A DNA stretch of 64,000 nt from Clitoria ternatea (GCA_037962975.1 CM075675.1:43508501-43572500), one strand, 5' to 3'; positions 32,863 through 45,160 are shown, counted from the first letter of the stretch. Numbers and translations are program-made. Notes: generated from the sequence alone by a model not told the origin.

Positions 32863-34974
32863 ATGGCTGAGGCAGAAGCTGTTGAAGGAAACTTTAGAAC
32901 CGAGTTCGATCAGCTGAAAGAGCGAGTCGCAGAGTTAACTAAACTCTTAGAAAAGAAACTTACCGAAGGAGGCTCCTCTGCAGGTGTTGAGGATGCCCAA
33001 CAACAGCCTGCCACTGCGCCACCTCCCCTTGGTTCTGACCCAGCAAGAACCCAACTCCCTAACACAACGACACCCTCTCTCACCATTGATGTTGGGAGAC
33101 CTAACCCTGTCATTGAGACCTAGCCACCTTACGGCCAGTCTTACGCACAGCATACATTTGTCGGTCTAGACGGCAACCCAGTACCCTTTCCACTTTATGG
33201 CCTACCCCCGGGGTACTATCCCCCACTCGCCAACCAACAAGACGCCCACAACCAGCAAGTGGTAAATTCTCATGCTTCATACCCCACACAACCAAACATG
33301 CCACCACTCCACCAAACCCAAAACACGCAAACCCATGACCCACAAGCTTACCAAACCCAAAACACACAGGTCCATGACCCACAAACCCACCAAATCCAAA
33401 ACACACAAGCCCCGATGGCCCAGCCAACCTACAACGCCCAATCCCAAAATACACAAGCCCAGATAACCCAGCCGACTTATGCTGTGGCCCATCCTCAAGG
33501 TCCCTCACCAAATACAGGCCTAGTAAACCAGTCCCATGTGTTGCCTCCGTACAACCAGTCATTCGGCTATGCGTATGGATACGGAACCCCTTATGGGACC
33601 AACCTCCAAGATACAACCCGCGTGGTTGCGGCTCCTAGAAGGGAAAGGATAGAGATCTTAGAAGAGCGTTTAAGAATGATGGAAGGCGCCGGAGGTTTTG
33701 GACTAATAGATGCTTCGGAGCTATGTTTAGTCACAGATGTTGTTCTCCCACCCAAATTCAAGATGCCAGACTTTGACAAGTATCGGGGAATGACTTGTCC
33801 TAAGAATCATCTCACGATGTACTGTCGAAAGATGGCATCTTACTCTTCTAATGACCAACTATTGATCCACTGCTTCCAAGATAGTCTAGCAGGAGCTGCT
33901 CTTACATGGTATGCTCACCTTGATCGGAACCATATCCGTTGTTGGAAGGACCTGGCAGATGCCTTCCTTAGACAATACAAGTATAACATGGATATGGCAC
34001 CCAACAGGGTTCATTTACAAAATATGGTGAAGAAGGACAGTGAAATGTTCAAGGAGTATGCTCAACGATAGAGAGAGACAGCGGCGCAAGTGGATCCCCC
34101 ATTGTCGGAAAAAGAAATAGTCGAGATGTTCATCGACACGCTCCCATCACCTTTCTACGGTAAGATGATTGGTAGTGTTTCAGCCAACTTCTCCGACATC
34201 ATGACTATTGGGGAAAGAGTGGAGAGTGGAATACGAACGGGTAAGCTCACTCAGGGCTCGTCTGGGGCAAGCATGACAAGAAGGCCGGCGCCTGGGAAAA
34301 GGGATGGAGAAACTAATTCCATCTCTTCTAATCAAAAGACGACTCCACTGAGACCATTCACCCCTACCATGATTCAAGCTCCCAATCCTTATGTGGCCGC
34401 AGCCACTTATGGCCCGACGGCTCATACTCCTCACTTCCGTCCACCCATGGTAAGAGCTCCAATACCGCAACCCATGCCATACCATCACCCCCAGCAAGTA
34501 GCTCGACCACCCAACCATAATCAGAACCCAAGGAATCCCAACAATGAGCGTACCCCGGTGCAGTTTGACCCAATTCCCATAACATATTCTGAACTTTTTC
34601 CAATCCTCGTTCAGGAAGGTCTGTTGGTTTCATGCCCCATGAAGCCATTGCAACCTCCTTATCCAAGGGGATATGACTCAAACGCTCATTGTGATTACCA
34701 CGCTGGGGCACCGGGGCATTCCACAGAAAATTGCATGGCTCTGAAATATAAAGTGAGAGATTTGATCAAGGTTGAATGGATCGATTTTAAAGAAGGAAGC
34801 CCTAACGTGGTCAAGAATCCCCTGCCTAATCATGGAAGCTCAGAAGTTAATGCCGTGGTGGTTGATAGTTTTGATAACAATGTTGATTTGGTGGCCGCTT
34901 GCCCGCCGGGACAAGAGCTCAGTAACTGGGAAGCTGTCGAACTCCCTACAATTTTAAATGATTCACCAAAGTAA
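32863..34974 (+). pseudogene. gag: Ogre-like gag with two in-frame stops
   Basis: One continuous frame of 704 codons broken by TAG at 33121-33123 and TAG at 34069-34071. The start MAEAEAVEGNF is followed by a coiled-coil-like segment (FDQLKERVAELTKLLEKKL), a Gln/Pro/Thr-rich region with repeated QTQNTQ-type units (33300-33480), the gag core (LPPKFKMPDFDKYRGMTCPKNHLTMYCRKM, then HCFQDSLAGAALTWY), the segment EKEIVEMFIDTLPSPFYGKMIG after the second stop, and the zinc-knuckle-like CDYHAGAPGHSTENC near the end. This layout is typical of Ogre/Tat gag. The frame closes normally at 34972-34974. The C-terminal half is well conserved, so the stops look recent. Confidence 0.88.
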
Positions 34975-37199
34975 TCTGTCACTGCCTTAAAAGTCTTGTT
35001 TATCCCTCTGCTATGCCTAAGGCTTTGGGACTTTCCATGTAATAAAGGCGAAAAAAAACTTGTTTTACCAGTCAATCAATAAATGTGTATCGAAATTCTA
35101 AAAAGATTTTTCTCATTCCTTTATCCTTGCTTTCATCCATTGTCTTTATTTGTTTGTTCCTCTTTTTTTTCTCTCCATTTTTATTTTTTGCCATAAAGCG
35201 CTAAAATTGCAGATCTGAAAATGATCCTCTTGAGACTAGTGAAATCACAATCCTGTTTCACGATTTCGATCACTCAGTCGACTATGCCGACGAAGGAGGT
35301 AGGGAAACCTACGAGCCACTATCCAAGTTTACAAGATTGTTAGAACAAGAGGATCAAGATGGGTATACCCCTAAGTCAAGAACAATTGAAGGAATCACGG
35401 GGGCAACCTATCAGAAGGCATGGAATAACAATATGGGCAAGTCCCGAATTGGACAAGTGGTAGGCCAGTCATTTAAGGAAACCTCAACAGTTGAATAGGG
35501 GGAAATCGCTTATGTCTATAAATGTAGACACAACTGAGGAAGACTTTGTCAAAAAAAAAAGAAAAAGAAAAAGAAAAAAACAAATAATACAAAAAAAAAA
35601 TGAAAAAATAAAAAATAGAGCCAAGCTCGAAGTCCAATGCACATACCAAGCGGGGAAAGCTGGTTACGTCCAGATCATCAAGCAAGCTGTCATTTTCTAT
35701 ATTGGGGGAATAAATGTCACTAGACCAAGAACTTGTATTCTTATCATCATCAACCCCTCAACCTTAAAAGGTACGTTATTCCTCATGCTCATGTAACCAA
35801 GGAAATAGTCTATCAGATTGAGTTGTTGCATCATCAAGGGGATAAAAAACAAAAAAAAGGGTGGCAAACAAAAAAATGAAAAAATGAAAAATCCAAAAAA
35901 ATGAAATCAAAAAAAAAAGAAAAAAAAAAAAGGGCCAAAATGATGACTCAGAGTAATTCTCTCATTGATGCCAAAAGACTCACCAATATTTCCTTGGGTA
36001 CATGGCATAGGAGTAGAGTCTCCTATTTGAGATGACATCAGTTCCCCAAAGGATCCAAACTAAATTTGGAAAAAGGTTAGGCAGACTCAGCTGGAGTCTG
36101 ATCAGTTTCAACCTTTTACTGTAAAGGATGCAGCCAAAAATAAAAAGAAGAGAAAAACACAAGAAAAAAGCTCGCTAGGTTGAAAACCTGAAAGGGCGGC
36201 CTAGGCAAAAGTTAGAGCAACCCAGTGAGTCGAAAACCTGAAAAGGCGGCTCAGGTAAAATTAGGGTCAAGATTTTGGCAGAGTAGCTAAAGCTACCAAT
36301 ACAAAACATGCAAAATGAGGCATCAGGAACATGGTCAAACTACCCTCTCAAAGGCAGAATTGAGCGAGGTACTTGAAGTTTTGACGTGGGATTAAGATTC
36401 TCGCTAGTCTCAGGAATTCACTGGAGGATCTTTGAACCTTTCCTATTTCCCTTGGCCTTGACCTGTCCTACGAGGCTTCACTTCATCCCCTGTATTTTCC
36501 CTGTTGACCATTCTCTGTATTCTGTTTGACCTACATGAATAAATTTATCCCTTTTTCGATACGTGTTATGAATTGCATTGATCTGATAAAACATTGTGTT
36601 TTTTTATAAAAATAAATGAAAGAATGGTGAACATTTAAAGTCGTAAGGGACAAGACACTCCCACTACCTGACCTCGCCTTACACAATCATCACAAGGATT
36701 CAGCCAGGCATGCGCTTCGAAGCTATGATCGCCCCTTTGAATCTCCTCTGCCCATGAGTTATCCTAAGGGCCGCGGTTTTACAAGACCTACCCAGTTTTT
36801 TTGAATGTATCTTTGCACTACTTACCTTTTTTGCAGGTTATTATAACGGACAGTCATGTCAAGCTCTGACGCCTAAATCAAGACCTTTTCCTTAATGGAA
36901 CCGCAGCTGCCAAAACTAGGATCATTAAAGTCTCCTCCTTAATCGCCAAAGTTGGCACTCCTCAAAGCCCTTCCCCCAATCACCAAAGTTGGCACTTCTT
37001 GAAGTCTTCTCCTTAACTGCCAAAGCTGACACTTTTCAAACTCCCCTCCGGGGAATCTACTTGATACGCTCCAACAGTCAAGCAAGAAGAATTCTCCCCA
37101 AAGAGCCCCGACACGTTTTTCTCGGTAAATCTACACATACTAGGCGGACCCCAGATTTTACCTTCCTAATCTAAGAGTGATGTTCGAGCCATCAATCCT
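34975..37199 (+). other. Gag-pol linker remnant and A-rich region where pol is missing
   Basis: At about 35213-35497 a plus-strand frame with YEPLSKFTRLLEQEDQDG resembles the linker preceding protease in Ogre polyproteins and ends in TAG. After it, A-rich tracts (35551-35600, 35845-35935) and non-coding DNA replace the expected 4-5 kb of protease to integrase. Near 36175-36255 a GAAAACCTGAAAGGCGGCC unit occurs twice. Short open frames here are not supported. Confidence 0.6.
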
Positions 37200-37224
37200 T
37201 CTCCAGTGGAATTACACTTCCCAG

Positions 37225-37925
37225 ACAAATCGAACTGGGGCATCACCCCAGAATCATTTCCTTCTCGCTCAAGTGGTAGCTCCCTGAGGTTTCAAAGCAA
37301 ATAGTTCAAATTGTGGCATCACCCCAGGTTCATTCTCTTTCGCCTAAAGAGGCAGTACCCCGAACCATCAATCCTCCTCTAGTAGAAATACATTTCTTAA
37401 ACAACTTAAACTGGGGCATCTCCCCAGATTTCTTTTGTTCATTCAAGGGGTAGCTCCCCAACAACCTTCAAATCACCTCCAAACTGGGGCATCTCGCCAG
37501 ATTCCTTTTGTTCTAGCCAATTTCCAAGAATCCCTCCAATCATGTCAAACTGGGGCATCACCCTATGTTTCTCCTTTCTCAATCGAGGGGACGATTCCCC
37601 ATGTTCCTCCTCTTACCGTCAAGGAGACGATTCCCCAAGATTCTCTAAAATCATGTCAAACCGGGGCATCACTCCATGTTTCTCCGTTCGCAATTAAGGG
37701 GGCGATTCCCCATGTCTCTCCTCCTACAGTCACATGCGATGTTTCCCCGAGATTCTTTCAAGAACCTTCAAACTGGGGCGTCTCCCCAGATTTCTTTTAT
37801 TCTGGCCTTTCCCCAAGATTCCTTCAAACCATCTCAAACTGGGGGGCATCTCCCCAGGTTTCTTCTGTTCCATGTCAAGGGGCAATTCCCCAAGAACCTT
37901 CAATTATGTCAAACCGGGGCATCGC
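37225..37925. repeat. CTGGGGCATC-CCCCAG hairpin-type repeats
   Basis: About nine imperfect units, spaced roughly 70-110 bases apart, each centred on AACTGGGGCATCACCCCAG or a variant (near 37231, 37315, 37410, 37483, 37551, 37660, 37772, 37838 and 37912). The best copies form a 6-bp perfect stem with a 5-base loop. Open frames across them reflect the repeats. Confidence 0.75.
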
Positions 37926-37948
37926 CATGAACCTCGAAGTCCAGTAAG

Positions 37949-38105
37949 TTAAGGTTGGACGAGACGTCCTGTTAGCTCCCCCAATCTTTGCATTTCCTGC
38001 CAGCAGTGAGTTAATTTGGACGAGACGTCCTGTTAGCTCCCCCAACCTTTGCATTTCATGCCAACAGTGAGTTAATTCGGACGAGACGTCCTGTTAACTT
38101 CCCCC
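37949..38105. repeat. Three copies of a GGACGAGACGTCC unit
   Basis: Units of about 60 bases contain GGACGAGACGTCC followed by TGTTAGCTCCCCC or TGTTAACTTCCCC. The core is a perfect inverted repeat GGACG-AGA-CGTCC. Related palindromes occur in both LTRs near 31210 and 43270, linking interior and LTR. Confidence 0.8.
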
Positions 38106-38120
38106 TAATCTTTACTTTCC

Positions 38121-40130
38121 ATTCGCCTATTCAGGCATTCTTTCCCGTCTGATAGCCTATCAGGGCACCCTTTCCCTTCTTGCTGCCTATTAAGGCAACT
38201 TTTCCCTTCCATTCGCCTATTCAGGCACCCCTTTTATCTTCCAGTCACCTATCAAGGCATCCTTTATCTTTCCAGCCGCCTATCAAGGCATCCTTTATCT
38301 TTCCAGCCGCCTATCAAGGCATCCTTTCTCTTTCCAGCCGCCTATCAAGGCATCTTTTATCTTTCCAGCCGCCTATCAAGGCATCCTTTATTTTCCAGTC
38401 GCCTATCGAGGCATCCTTTATCTTTCCAGCCGCCTATCAAGGCATCCTTTATCTTTCCAGTCGCCTATCAAGGCATCCTTTATCTTTCCAGCCGCCTATC
38501 AAGGCATCTTTTATCTTTCCAGCCGCCTATCAAGGCATCCTTTATCTTTCCAGCCGCCTATCAAGGCATCCTTTATCTTTCCAGCCGCCTATCGAGGCAT
38601 CCTTTATCTTTTCAGCCGCCTATCGAGGCATCCTTTATCTTTCCAGCCGCCTATCAAGGCATCCTTTACCTTTCCAGTCGCCTATCGAGGCATCCTTTAT
38701 CTTCCAGCCGCCTGTCAAGGCATCCTTTATCTTCCAGCCACCTATCAAGGCATCCTTTATCTTCCATCCGCCTATCAAGGCATCCTTTATCTTCCAGACG
38801 CCTATCAAGGCATCCTTTATTTTCCAGCAGCCTATCAAGGCATCCTTTATCTTTCCAGCCACCTATCAAGGCATCCTTTATCTTTCCAGGCGCCTATCAA
38901 GGCATCTTTTATCTTTCCAGCCGCCTATCAAGGCATCCTTTATTTTCCAGTCGCCTATCAAGGTATCCTTTATCTTTCCAGCCGCCTATCAAGGCATCCT
39001 TAATCTTCCAGTCGCCTATCAAGGCATCCTTTATCTTCCAGCCGCCTATCAAGACATCCTTTATCTTTCCAGCCGCCTATCAAGGCATCCTTTATCTTCT
39101 AGTCGCCTATCAAGGCATCCTTTATTTTCCAGCCGCCTATCAAGGCATCCTTTATCTTTTCAGCCGCCTATCAAGGCATCCTTTATCTTCCAGCCGCCTA
39201 TCAAGGCATCCTTTATCTTTCCAGCCGCCTATCAAGGCATCCTTTATCTTCCAGTCGCCTATCAAGGCATCCTTTATCTTCCAGTTGCCTATCAAGGCAT
39301 CCTTTACCTTTCCAGTCGCCTATCGAGGCATCCTTTACCTTTCCAGTCGCCTATCAAGGCATCCTTTATCTTCCAGTCGCCTATCAAGGCATCCTCTACC
39401 TTTCCAGTCGCCTATCGAGGCATCCTTTATCTTTCCAGCCGCCTATCAAGGCATCCTTTATCTTCCAGTCGCCTATCAAGGCATCCTTATTTTCCAGCCG
39501 CCTATCAAGGCATCCTTTATCTTTCCAGCCTCCTATCAAGGCATCCTTTATCTTTCCAGCCGCCTATCAAGGCATCCTTTATCTTTCCAGCCGCCTATCA
39601 AGGCATCCTTTATCTTCCAGTCGCCTATTAAGGCATCCTTATTTTCCAGCCGCCTATCAAGGCATCCTTTATCTTCCAGTCGCCTATCAAGGCATCCTTA
39701 TTTTCCAGCCGCCTATCAAGGCATCCTTAATCTTCCAGTCGCCTATCAAGGCATCCTTTATCTTCCAGCCACCTATCAAGGCATCCTTTATCTTCCAGCC
39801 GCCTATCAAGGCATCCTTTATCTTTCCAGCCGCCTATCAAGGCATCCTTTATCTTCCAGTCGCCTATCAAGGCATCCTTTATCTTCCAGTTGCCTATCAA
39901 GGCATCCTTTATTTTCCAGTCGCCTATCGAGGCATCCTTTATCTTCCAGTCGCCTATCAAGGCATCCTTTATCTTCCAGCCGCCTATCAAGGTATCCTTT
40001 ATCTTCCAGCCGCCTATCATGGCATCCTTTACTTTCCAGCCGCCTATCAAGGCATCCTTTATTTCCCAGCCACCTATCGAGGTACCCTTTACTTTTCAGT
40101 CGCCCACGAGGGCAACCTTTACTTTCCAGT
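38121..40130. repeat. 2-kb tandem array of a 30/31-bp unit
   Basis: Roughly 65 tandem copies of a unit reading GCCTATCAAGGCATCC, then TTTATCTTTCCAGCC or the one-base-shorter TTTATCTTCCAGTC. Each unit contains the inverted repeat GCCT-ATCA-AGGC. The central copies are nearly identical while the units at both edges are diverged (for example 38121-38240 and 40075-40130), the usual mark of unequal exchange. The unit lacks stops in most frames, which creates long spurious open frames such as 38180-39631 on the plus strand and decapeptide repeats on the minus strand. Confidence 0.95.
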
Positions 40131-40414
40131 CTACTGGGGTTCAATCCTGATCTCATTACCTCCTGTTAACTAAAAGACCATTTTTTCCCTGTCCATTCAA
40201 AAAAAAAAAAGAAGAAAAAGAAGAAGAAGAGAAGAACAGAAACAGAAGTGGAGAATGCTCGTTTTAAGAAAAAAGAGGTCACACAGATTCGTGATTGCCC
40301 ATACCATCAGTTGCCATACCGATCAGGAGGTCCCACTTGGCCCCCCTACATCGGTGTTCATATCTTTACTTCCTTTTCACTTTAAAAACACAGAAGCTTC
40401 GTGTTTCTTTTATG
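40131..40414. other. Non-coding end of the Ogre-like interior
   Basis: This holds an A/G-rich tract (40199-40250) and no supported gene. Confidence 0.5.
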
Positions 40415-40434
40415 AAAAAGAAGTAAAGAGGGGC
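40415..40434 (+). other. Polypurine tract of the Ogre-like element
   Basis: The purine run AAAAAGAAGTAAAGAGGGG lies just before the 3' LTR (GGGGCATC, then TGTGAACACC at 40438), where the plus-strand primer is expected. Confidence 0.8.
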
Positions 40435-40437
40435 ATC

Positions 40438-43400
40438 TGTGAACACCTCTTTTGGTCCGGTCCAAGTGGAATGTTTCTTTTTATACTTAATTCCAATTCA
40501 GAATGGTCAAATTTGAATAGAATAACTCAAAAATGGTCAGATCCGAGCAAGATGACTATGATGGAAGCATTTTCGAGTGGAATATAGACCTGTTGGAGGC
40601 AAATCCGAGTGAAATGACTCAAAAAGGATCAAATCCGAGTAGAAAATGCCCCTGTTGAACAAAAATCCGAGTGGAATGGCCCAAAAACTAGTAAGTCCGA
40701 GTGAAAATGCTCAGAACGGATCAAATCTGAGTGAAATTACTCAGAAGGGATCAAATCCGAGTAGAAAATGCCCCTGTTGAACAAAAATCCGAGTAGAATG
40801 GCCCAAAAACTAGTAAGTCCGAGTGAAAATACTCAGAACGGATCAAATACGAGTGAAAAACCCCCTGTTGAAGTTGAATCCGAGTAGCATCACTCAGAAT
40901 GAGTAAAATCCGAGTGGAATATGCTCCTGTTGGATCAAATTCGAGTGGAACTACTCAGAATGGAGCAAATCCGAGTAGAACTACTCAGAATGAGTCAATT
41001 CTGAGTGGAAAGCTTCCCTGTCAGTGCCATTCCGAGTGAAGAAATTCAAATTTCTAAATTCTGAGTGTGAAGAAGTTTATTTCCAAGCGAAAAATAGTCA
41101 AAATTCCAATTTTCGAGCCATTTCAGTCGATTCCGTGTCAATGGTCACTCGGATTGGGGAGAGGAAGTGAAGTCCGAGCCAGGTACTCTCCCAATCAATT
41201 TCCGAGTGTTTCTCTTTGATTTTCAATCGGCTCTGTGTCCTCTTTTACACTTTCCTCGAGTCAAATTTTACCAACACCAAACCCCCTCCGTGTCATCTTT
41301 TACACATTTCCGAGCCATGTTTCAATTCCGAGTCACACTTCACATATTTCAGTCGGTTCCGAGTCGTTGGTGGTTCGGATTGTGGAGAGGAATTTAGGTC
41401 CGAGCCAATTTTCAGTCGGAACCGAGTGAGAAGTGATTCACTCGGTTCTGACTGAATGTTCCGAGTGACACATCAACATGATTTCACTCGGTCTTTTGCA
41501 AAATGAACCTTTTCCACTCGGATCCAGGAGGCAAAATGAGGACTGACCCCTTTTCTCACTCGGAGTCGATTCCAACCATGGTTGAACACTGACTGAGGGA
41601 TTAAGCCGAGCCATTTTCACTCGGCATTCCACCATTTCACTCGGTTTTCCACATCCTCTCTCAGAATTTCAAAATCCCACTCAGATTACAATATTTTCTC
41701 TCTCGGTTTTCTACATCCTCTCTCAGATTTCACCATGTTCACTTGGATTCGACTCCCAATGAGGAGGAATGCTGACTGAGAGGGTGATCCGAGTGATTCT
41801 CACTCGGATTTCACCATTCTAACTCGGATTTCAATATCCTCATTCGGAATTCCACCAATTTCACTCGGATTTCCATAATTCTCACTCGGAATTCTTCCAT
41901 TCTCACTCGGATTCCCACCAGGTCCCCCCGTTAGACCGTGCTGATTTGGATTCCACAACCCAAGTGGATCCAGGAATCCTGGGGGTGGCAGACAAGTGGC
42001 AAACAGGGTGGAAGTGGGGGGAATTAAAAAATTCCCACCCAGCCGTTGTCCCCCACTTCACTCTGAGTGGAGGCCTGAGCTGGCATTCCACTCGGAAGTG
42101 GAAGCCTGAGCTGGCCTTCCACTCAAGCCAACCTATAAATAGGCAAGGGGGAGGGCAGCTGAAGGGGGGAGACATTCAGAGGAGGAAAACTCTGCCAAAA
42201 AGTCCTTCGTGCTCTCTTCTCCTTCCATCACCTCTCACTCTACATGCACCCTCTCTCCCACTGTACTCTCCCTTTCCTCTCCTCCTCTAAAGACCAAATC
42301 ACACACACACACCTCAACCCATACACCGTCCAGCTTCCTCTCTCTTCTCCTTCCAACCCACACCACACCGTCTAAGCCAACTCCATACCGTCCAGAATCC
42401 CTCTCCTTGGTCAGTCTCATTCGGCAGTCCACTTATCACTCGGTAAATCCTCTTTCCATTCGGTTTCCTTTGTTTCCACTCGGATTTGCACCGTTTCACT
42501 CGGATTTTTACTGTTTCAGTCAAATTTTCACTGTTTCACTCGGTTTCTGCTATTTTCCACTCGGTTTTCCACAATTTCACTCAGAATTTTCCCATTCCAC
42601 TCGGTTTTTACCATTTTTACTCGGTTTTCCTCAATCTCACTCGGTTTTCTGCCTTTTCTTACTCGGTATTTCATTTTTTACTCGATTTCTTCCATTTCCA
42701 CTCGGTTTTTTCCATTTTTACTCAGTTTCTTCCCTCTTTCTCACACAGGTTTCTCTTCTTTCCTTTAGTTTTTGCTCATTTTTCTTCTGTTTTCCGAACT
42801 TACTGTGGGAAATAAATGCTTCCTATGTTTTCTTTCAAATCTAAATAAAAATTAAAAAAAAGGAAACAACTCTTTTTTAAAACAGTGTCGTACGGGAGCA
42901 CTCCCGTCTACACAACCTCTTTAGGATTCATACACGTGCGAAGAACTTCGCCTTGTATGAGTTCCCTGTCCCAATGACATCCACCATCATTTCCCAAGTC
43001 TTTTCCTAAAAGAACAATATTCAGAACTACGTAACCCTGATTTCTTGATAATTCAAGAATACGTAGGAGCAGGACTTTAACTCCTGTCGGACCCATCTTT
43101 CTCATTTCCTTTTTTGCTGATTTATTTCCTTACTCTTATGTTTCTTTCATAAATGTTCCTTTTTTTTGGTCACTTCCGTGAAAATCAATTTAGACGTGAC
43201 GTCTTGTTGGTTTCCCCCTAGTTTTTGCTCAAGCCTCGCCATAATTTCATAGGGAAGGGATACTTAGGACGAGACGTCCCGCTTATCTCTTTCCTATCCC
43301 TATTTTTTTACTCGAGGATGTATAATTTAGGCGTGACGTCTTATTAGCATTCTCTTCCCCTCTCTGTCTCATGTCGAAGTCGAGTTTAATTCGGATAAAA

Positions 43401-43759
43401 CGTCCCGTTAACCTCGCTTCGACATTCTATGTTTGTACAAATTCTCTCACTCCATTCGATCGTTTTTAAATAAAAGGATACAACAATAAAGGGAAGAAAT
43501 AAACCACCTTTTGTAAGGCTATTTGTGTTGCGCATTTTCAATCTTGGTACTGTTTTTGACAGGCGATGTAGGGTGCTAATACCTTCCCTACTCGTAACCA
43601 ACTCCCGAACTTGGATTTCAATCTTTAACCAGTGCTTTACTAAACTTAGTTTTTTTTCCAATGTTTTTCCTATGGATAAAAACGTTGGTGGCGACTCCCT
43701 GTTTCATTCCACCCCTTTTCTCTCTCTCTCGCCGCGCCGTCGCGATCCAGGTTGCGACA
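40438..43759 (+). repeat. 3' LTR of the Ogre-like element
   Basis: 3322 bp, aligned end to end with 28380-31705. It is shorter by four bases in the CT microsatellite near 43720. The differences I saw are mainly transitions, many at CG or CCG sites within the CCGAGT motifs. Confidence 0.93.
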
Positions 43760-43764
43760 CATGG

Positions 43765-44330
43765 GTTGCAAATAAATGATTTAATGAGTATTATTGTATA
43801 GCATGAGATGCTTATTGTTGATGATTAAATATACGTGTGGTTTCGAGGATTCCACAAAAGACCTTGGGTGGGACTCAAGGAAAGCTTATTGAGTGGGACT
43901 CGGCTGAGAGTGATTGTGTTGCGTGAAAGGGCAAACAGTTTGGTACTAGTCAAACGGCCGGATCAGCTAAGAGTTGAATATGATATGGCTAAGAGTCTAT
44001 GTTGCAACATTATATTGTGTATGTGTTTAATTGGATCTGTATGAATATATAGACATTGATATGTGTTATTGAGAATAACATAACTTGTGATAGCACTATG
44101 AATTGATTGATATTGAGAATATCTGGTGGTTTATGTTTATGTTGAATGATAGTATGACATGGGTTAAATTATGATATGTGATATGTGATATAGAATTAGA
44201 TAAGTTGATCTGATTCAATAACTGTCATTTAACATATGATATGCCCACCCCTATTACGTAGTTATCTTTTCAGTGAGTTTGGATCGTGATGTTGATTGGT
44301 GGGGAGTCACTAAGCATATGTTGGAGGCTT

Positions 44331-44379
<49 letters not shown>

Positions 44380-45160
44380 ACATTATATAGTTTTTTGGTG
44401 GTATAGCCTTGGCCAACTTGTTTTATATATATAGCCTTATTTTGGTATTGATATATATATATTGTCAGTGGATCCTAGGTATATGATGAATTCACTGGAA
44501 GTCTACGTACATTTGATACTTGAATTAATGATTATGTAAACAAGATTGATTTTGATGATGATGATTATGAGGTGGATACCATGGATGGATCCATGAGTTT
44601 TGATTGCATTGCATTATGTCCAGGAATTGTTTTGCATTGCATAATATGGTTGGATGAGATTATGGGCAGAAATTGTTACATATGAATGTGATATATATGT
44701 TATGGAAGGTGTGGAATAGATTGATGCCTATTTAATTAATGAAAGAAAAGTAGATTATGTTGAAATTATGCATAATAGAGAGCTGAGTAGGCTAAATTAG
44801 GTTTCGTAGAGTTCTGGGACCTCCGGACAGGTCCATTAGGTTGTAAATGGTATTTGAAAGTTGTAGGAATTAGAATGATTCACTTCCAATAGGATTTGAT
44901 AGTTCAAATGTTTTGGTTTTGGCTTAAGTTAGCCAACACATATTTTTACGCATAAGTTGTTCATTTTTAGGAATTTTGAGGTGCAAACAGGACCAACAAG
45001 TCATAAATGGGGTATAGTTAAAATTTGGTCTCATTTGGATGAAGTTTAGGTAGTTGGGCACCCGAGTAAATTGGATTTTTTTTATAAAACGTATCATGTT
45101 TAACCCCGGGTTAGGAAGATCCGAGTGGCCAAATGTGGCTCGTGAATTGGAAAAAAAAAT
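43765..45160. other. Repetitive-looking DNA right of the Ogre-like insertion
   Basis: This is the continuation of the locus split at 28379. It contains a GT/TA microsatellite (44325-44372) and text resembling plant LTR or leader sequence (44800-45150), but no coding region or defined end. Confidence 0.3.
44325..44372. repeat. (GT)n(TA)n microsatellite
   Basis: A compound dinucleotide run of GT, then TA, of about 45 bases, followed by GTATGTATA. Confidence 0.9.

Larger units (their letters stand above)
28380..43759 (+). mobile_element. Ogre/Tat-type LTR element lacking pol (15.38 kb)
   Basis: LTRs at 28380-31705 and 40438-43759 begin TGTGAACACC and end GGTTGCGACA. The primer site matches tRNA-Arg as in Ogre elements. 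The interior holds, in order, a 1.1-kb leader, a damaged gag (32863-34974), a short remnant of the gag-pol linker, then 5 kb of A-rich and repeat-rich DNA with at least three tandem families, and a purine-rich tract before the 3' LTR. No protease, reverse transcriptase, RNase H or integrase is recognisable, so mobility must have depended on enzymes from a related element. The LTRs differ at roughly 30 positions by eye plus a 4-bp CT-repeat change, under about 1%, which indicates a recent insertion despite the lost pol. Confidence 0.93.

Noticed and set aside
38180..39631. Open frame of 483 codons on the plus strand, and minus-strand frames with GCLDRRLEDK repeats
   Set aside because: These are translations of the 30/31-bp tandem array. 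The unit simply lacks stops; there is no start context or known domain, and several frames are open at once.
38121..40130. Evenly spaced repeats resembling a CRISPR array
   Set aside because: The units are contiguous without unique spacers, and the setting is a plant retrotransposon, so it is an ordinary tandem array.
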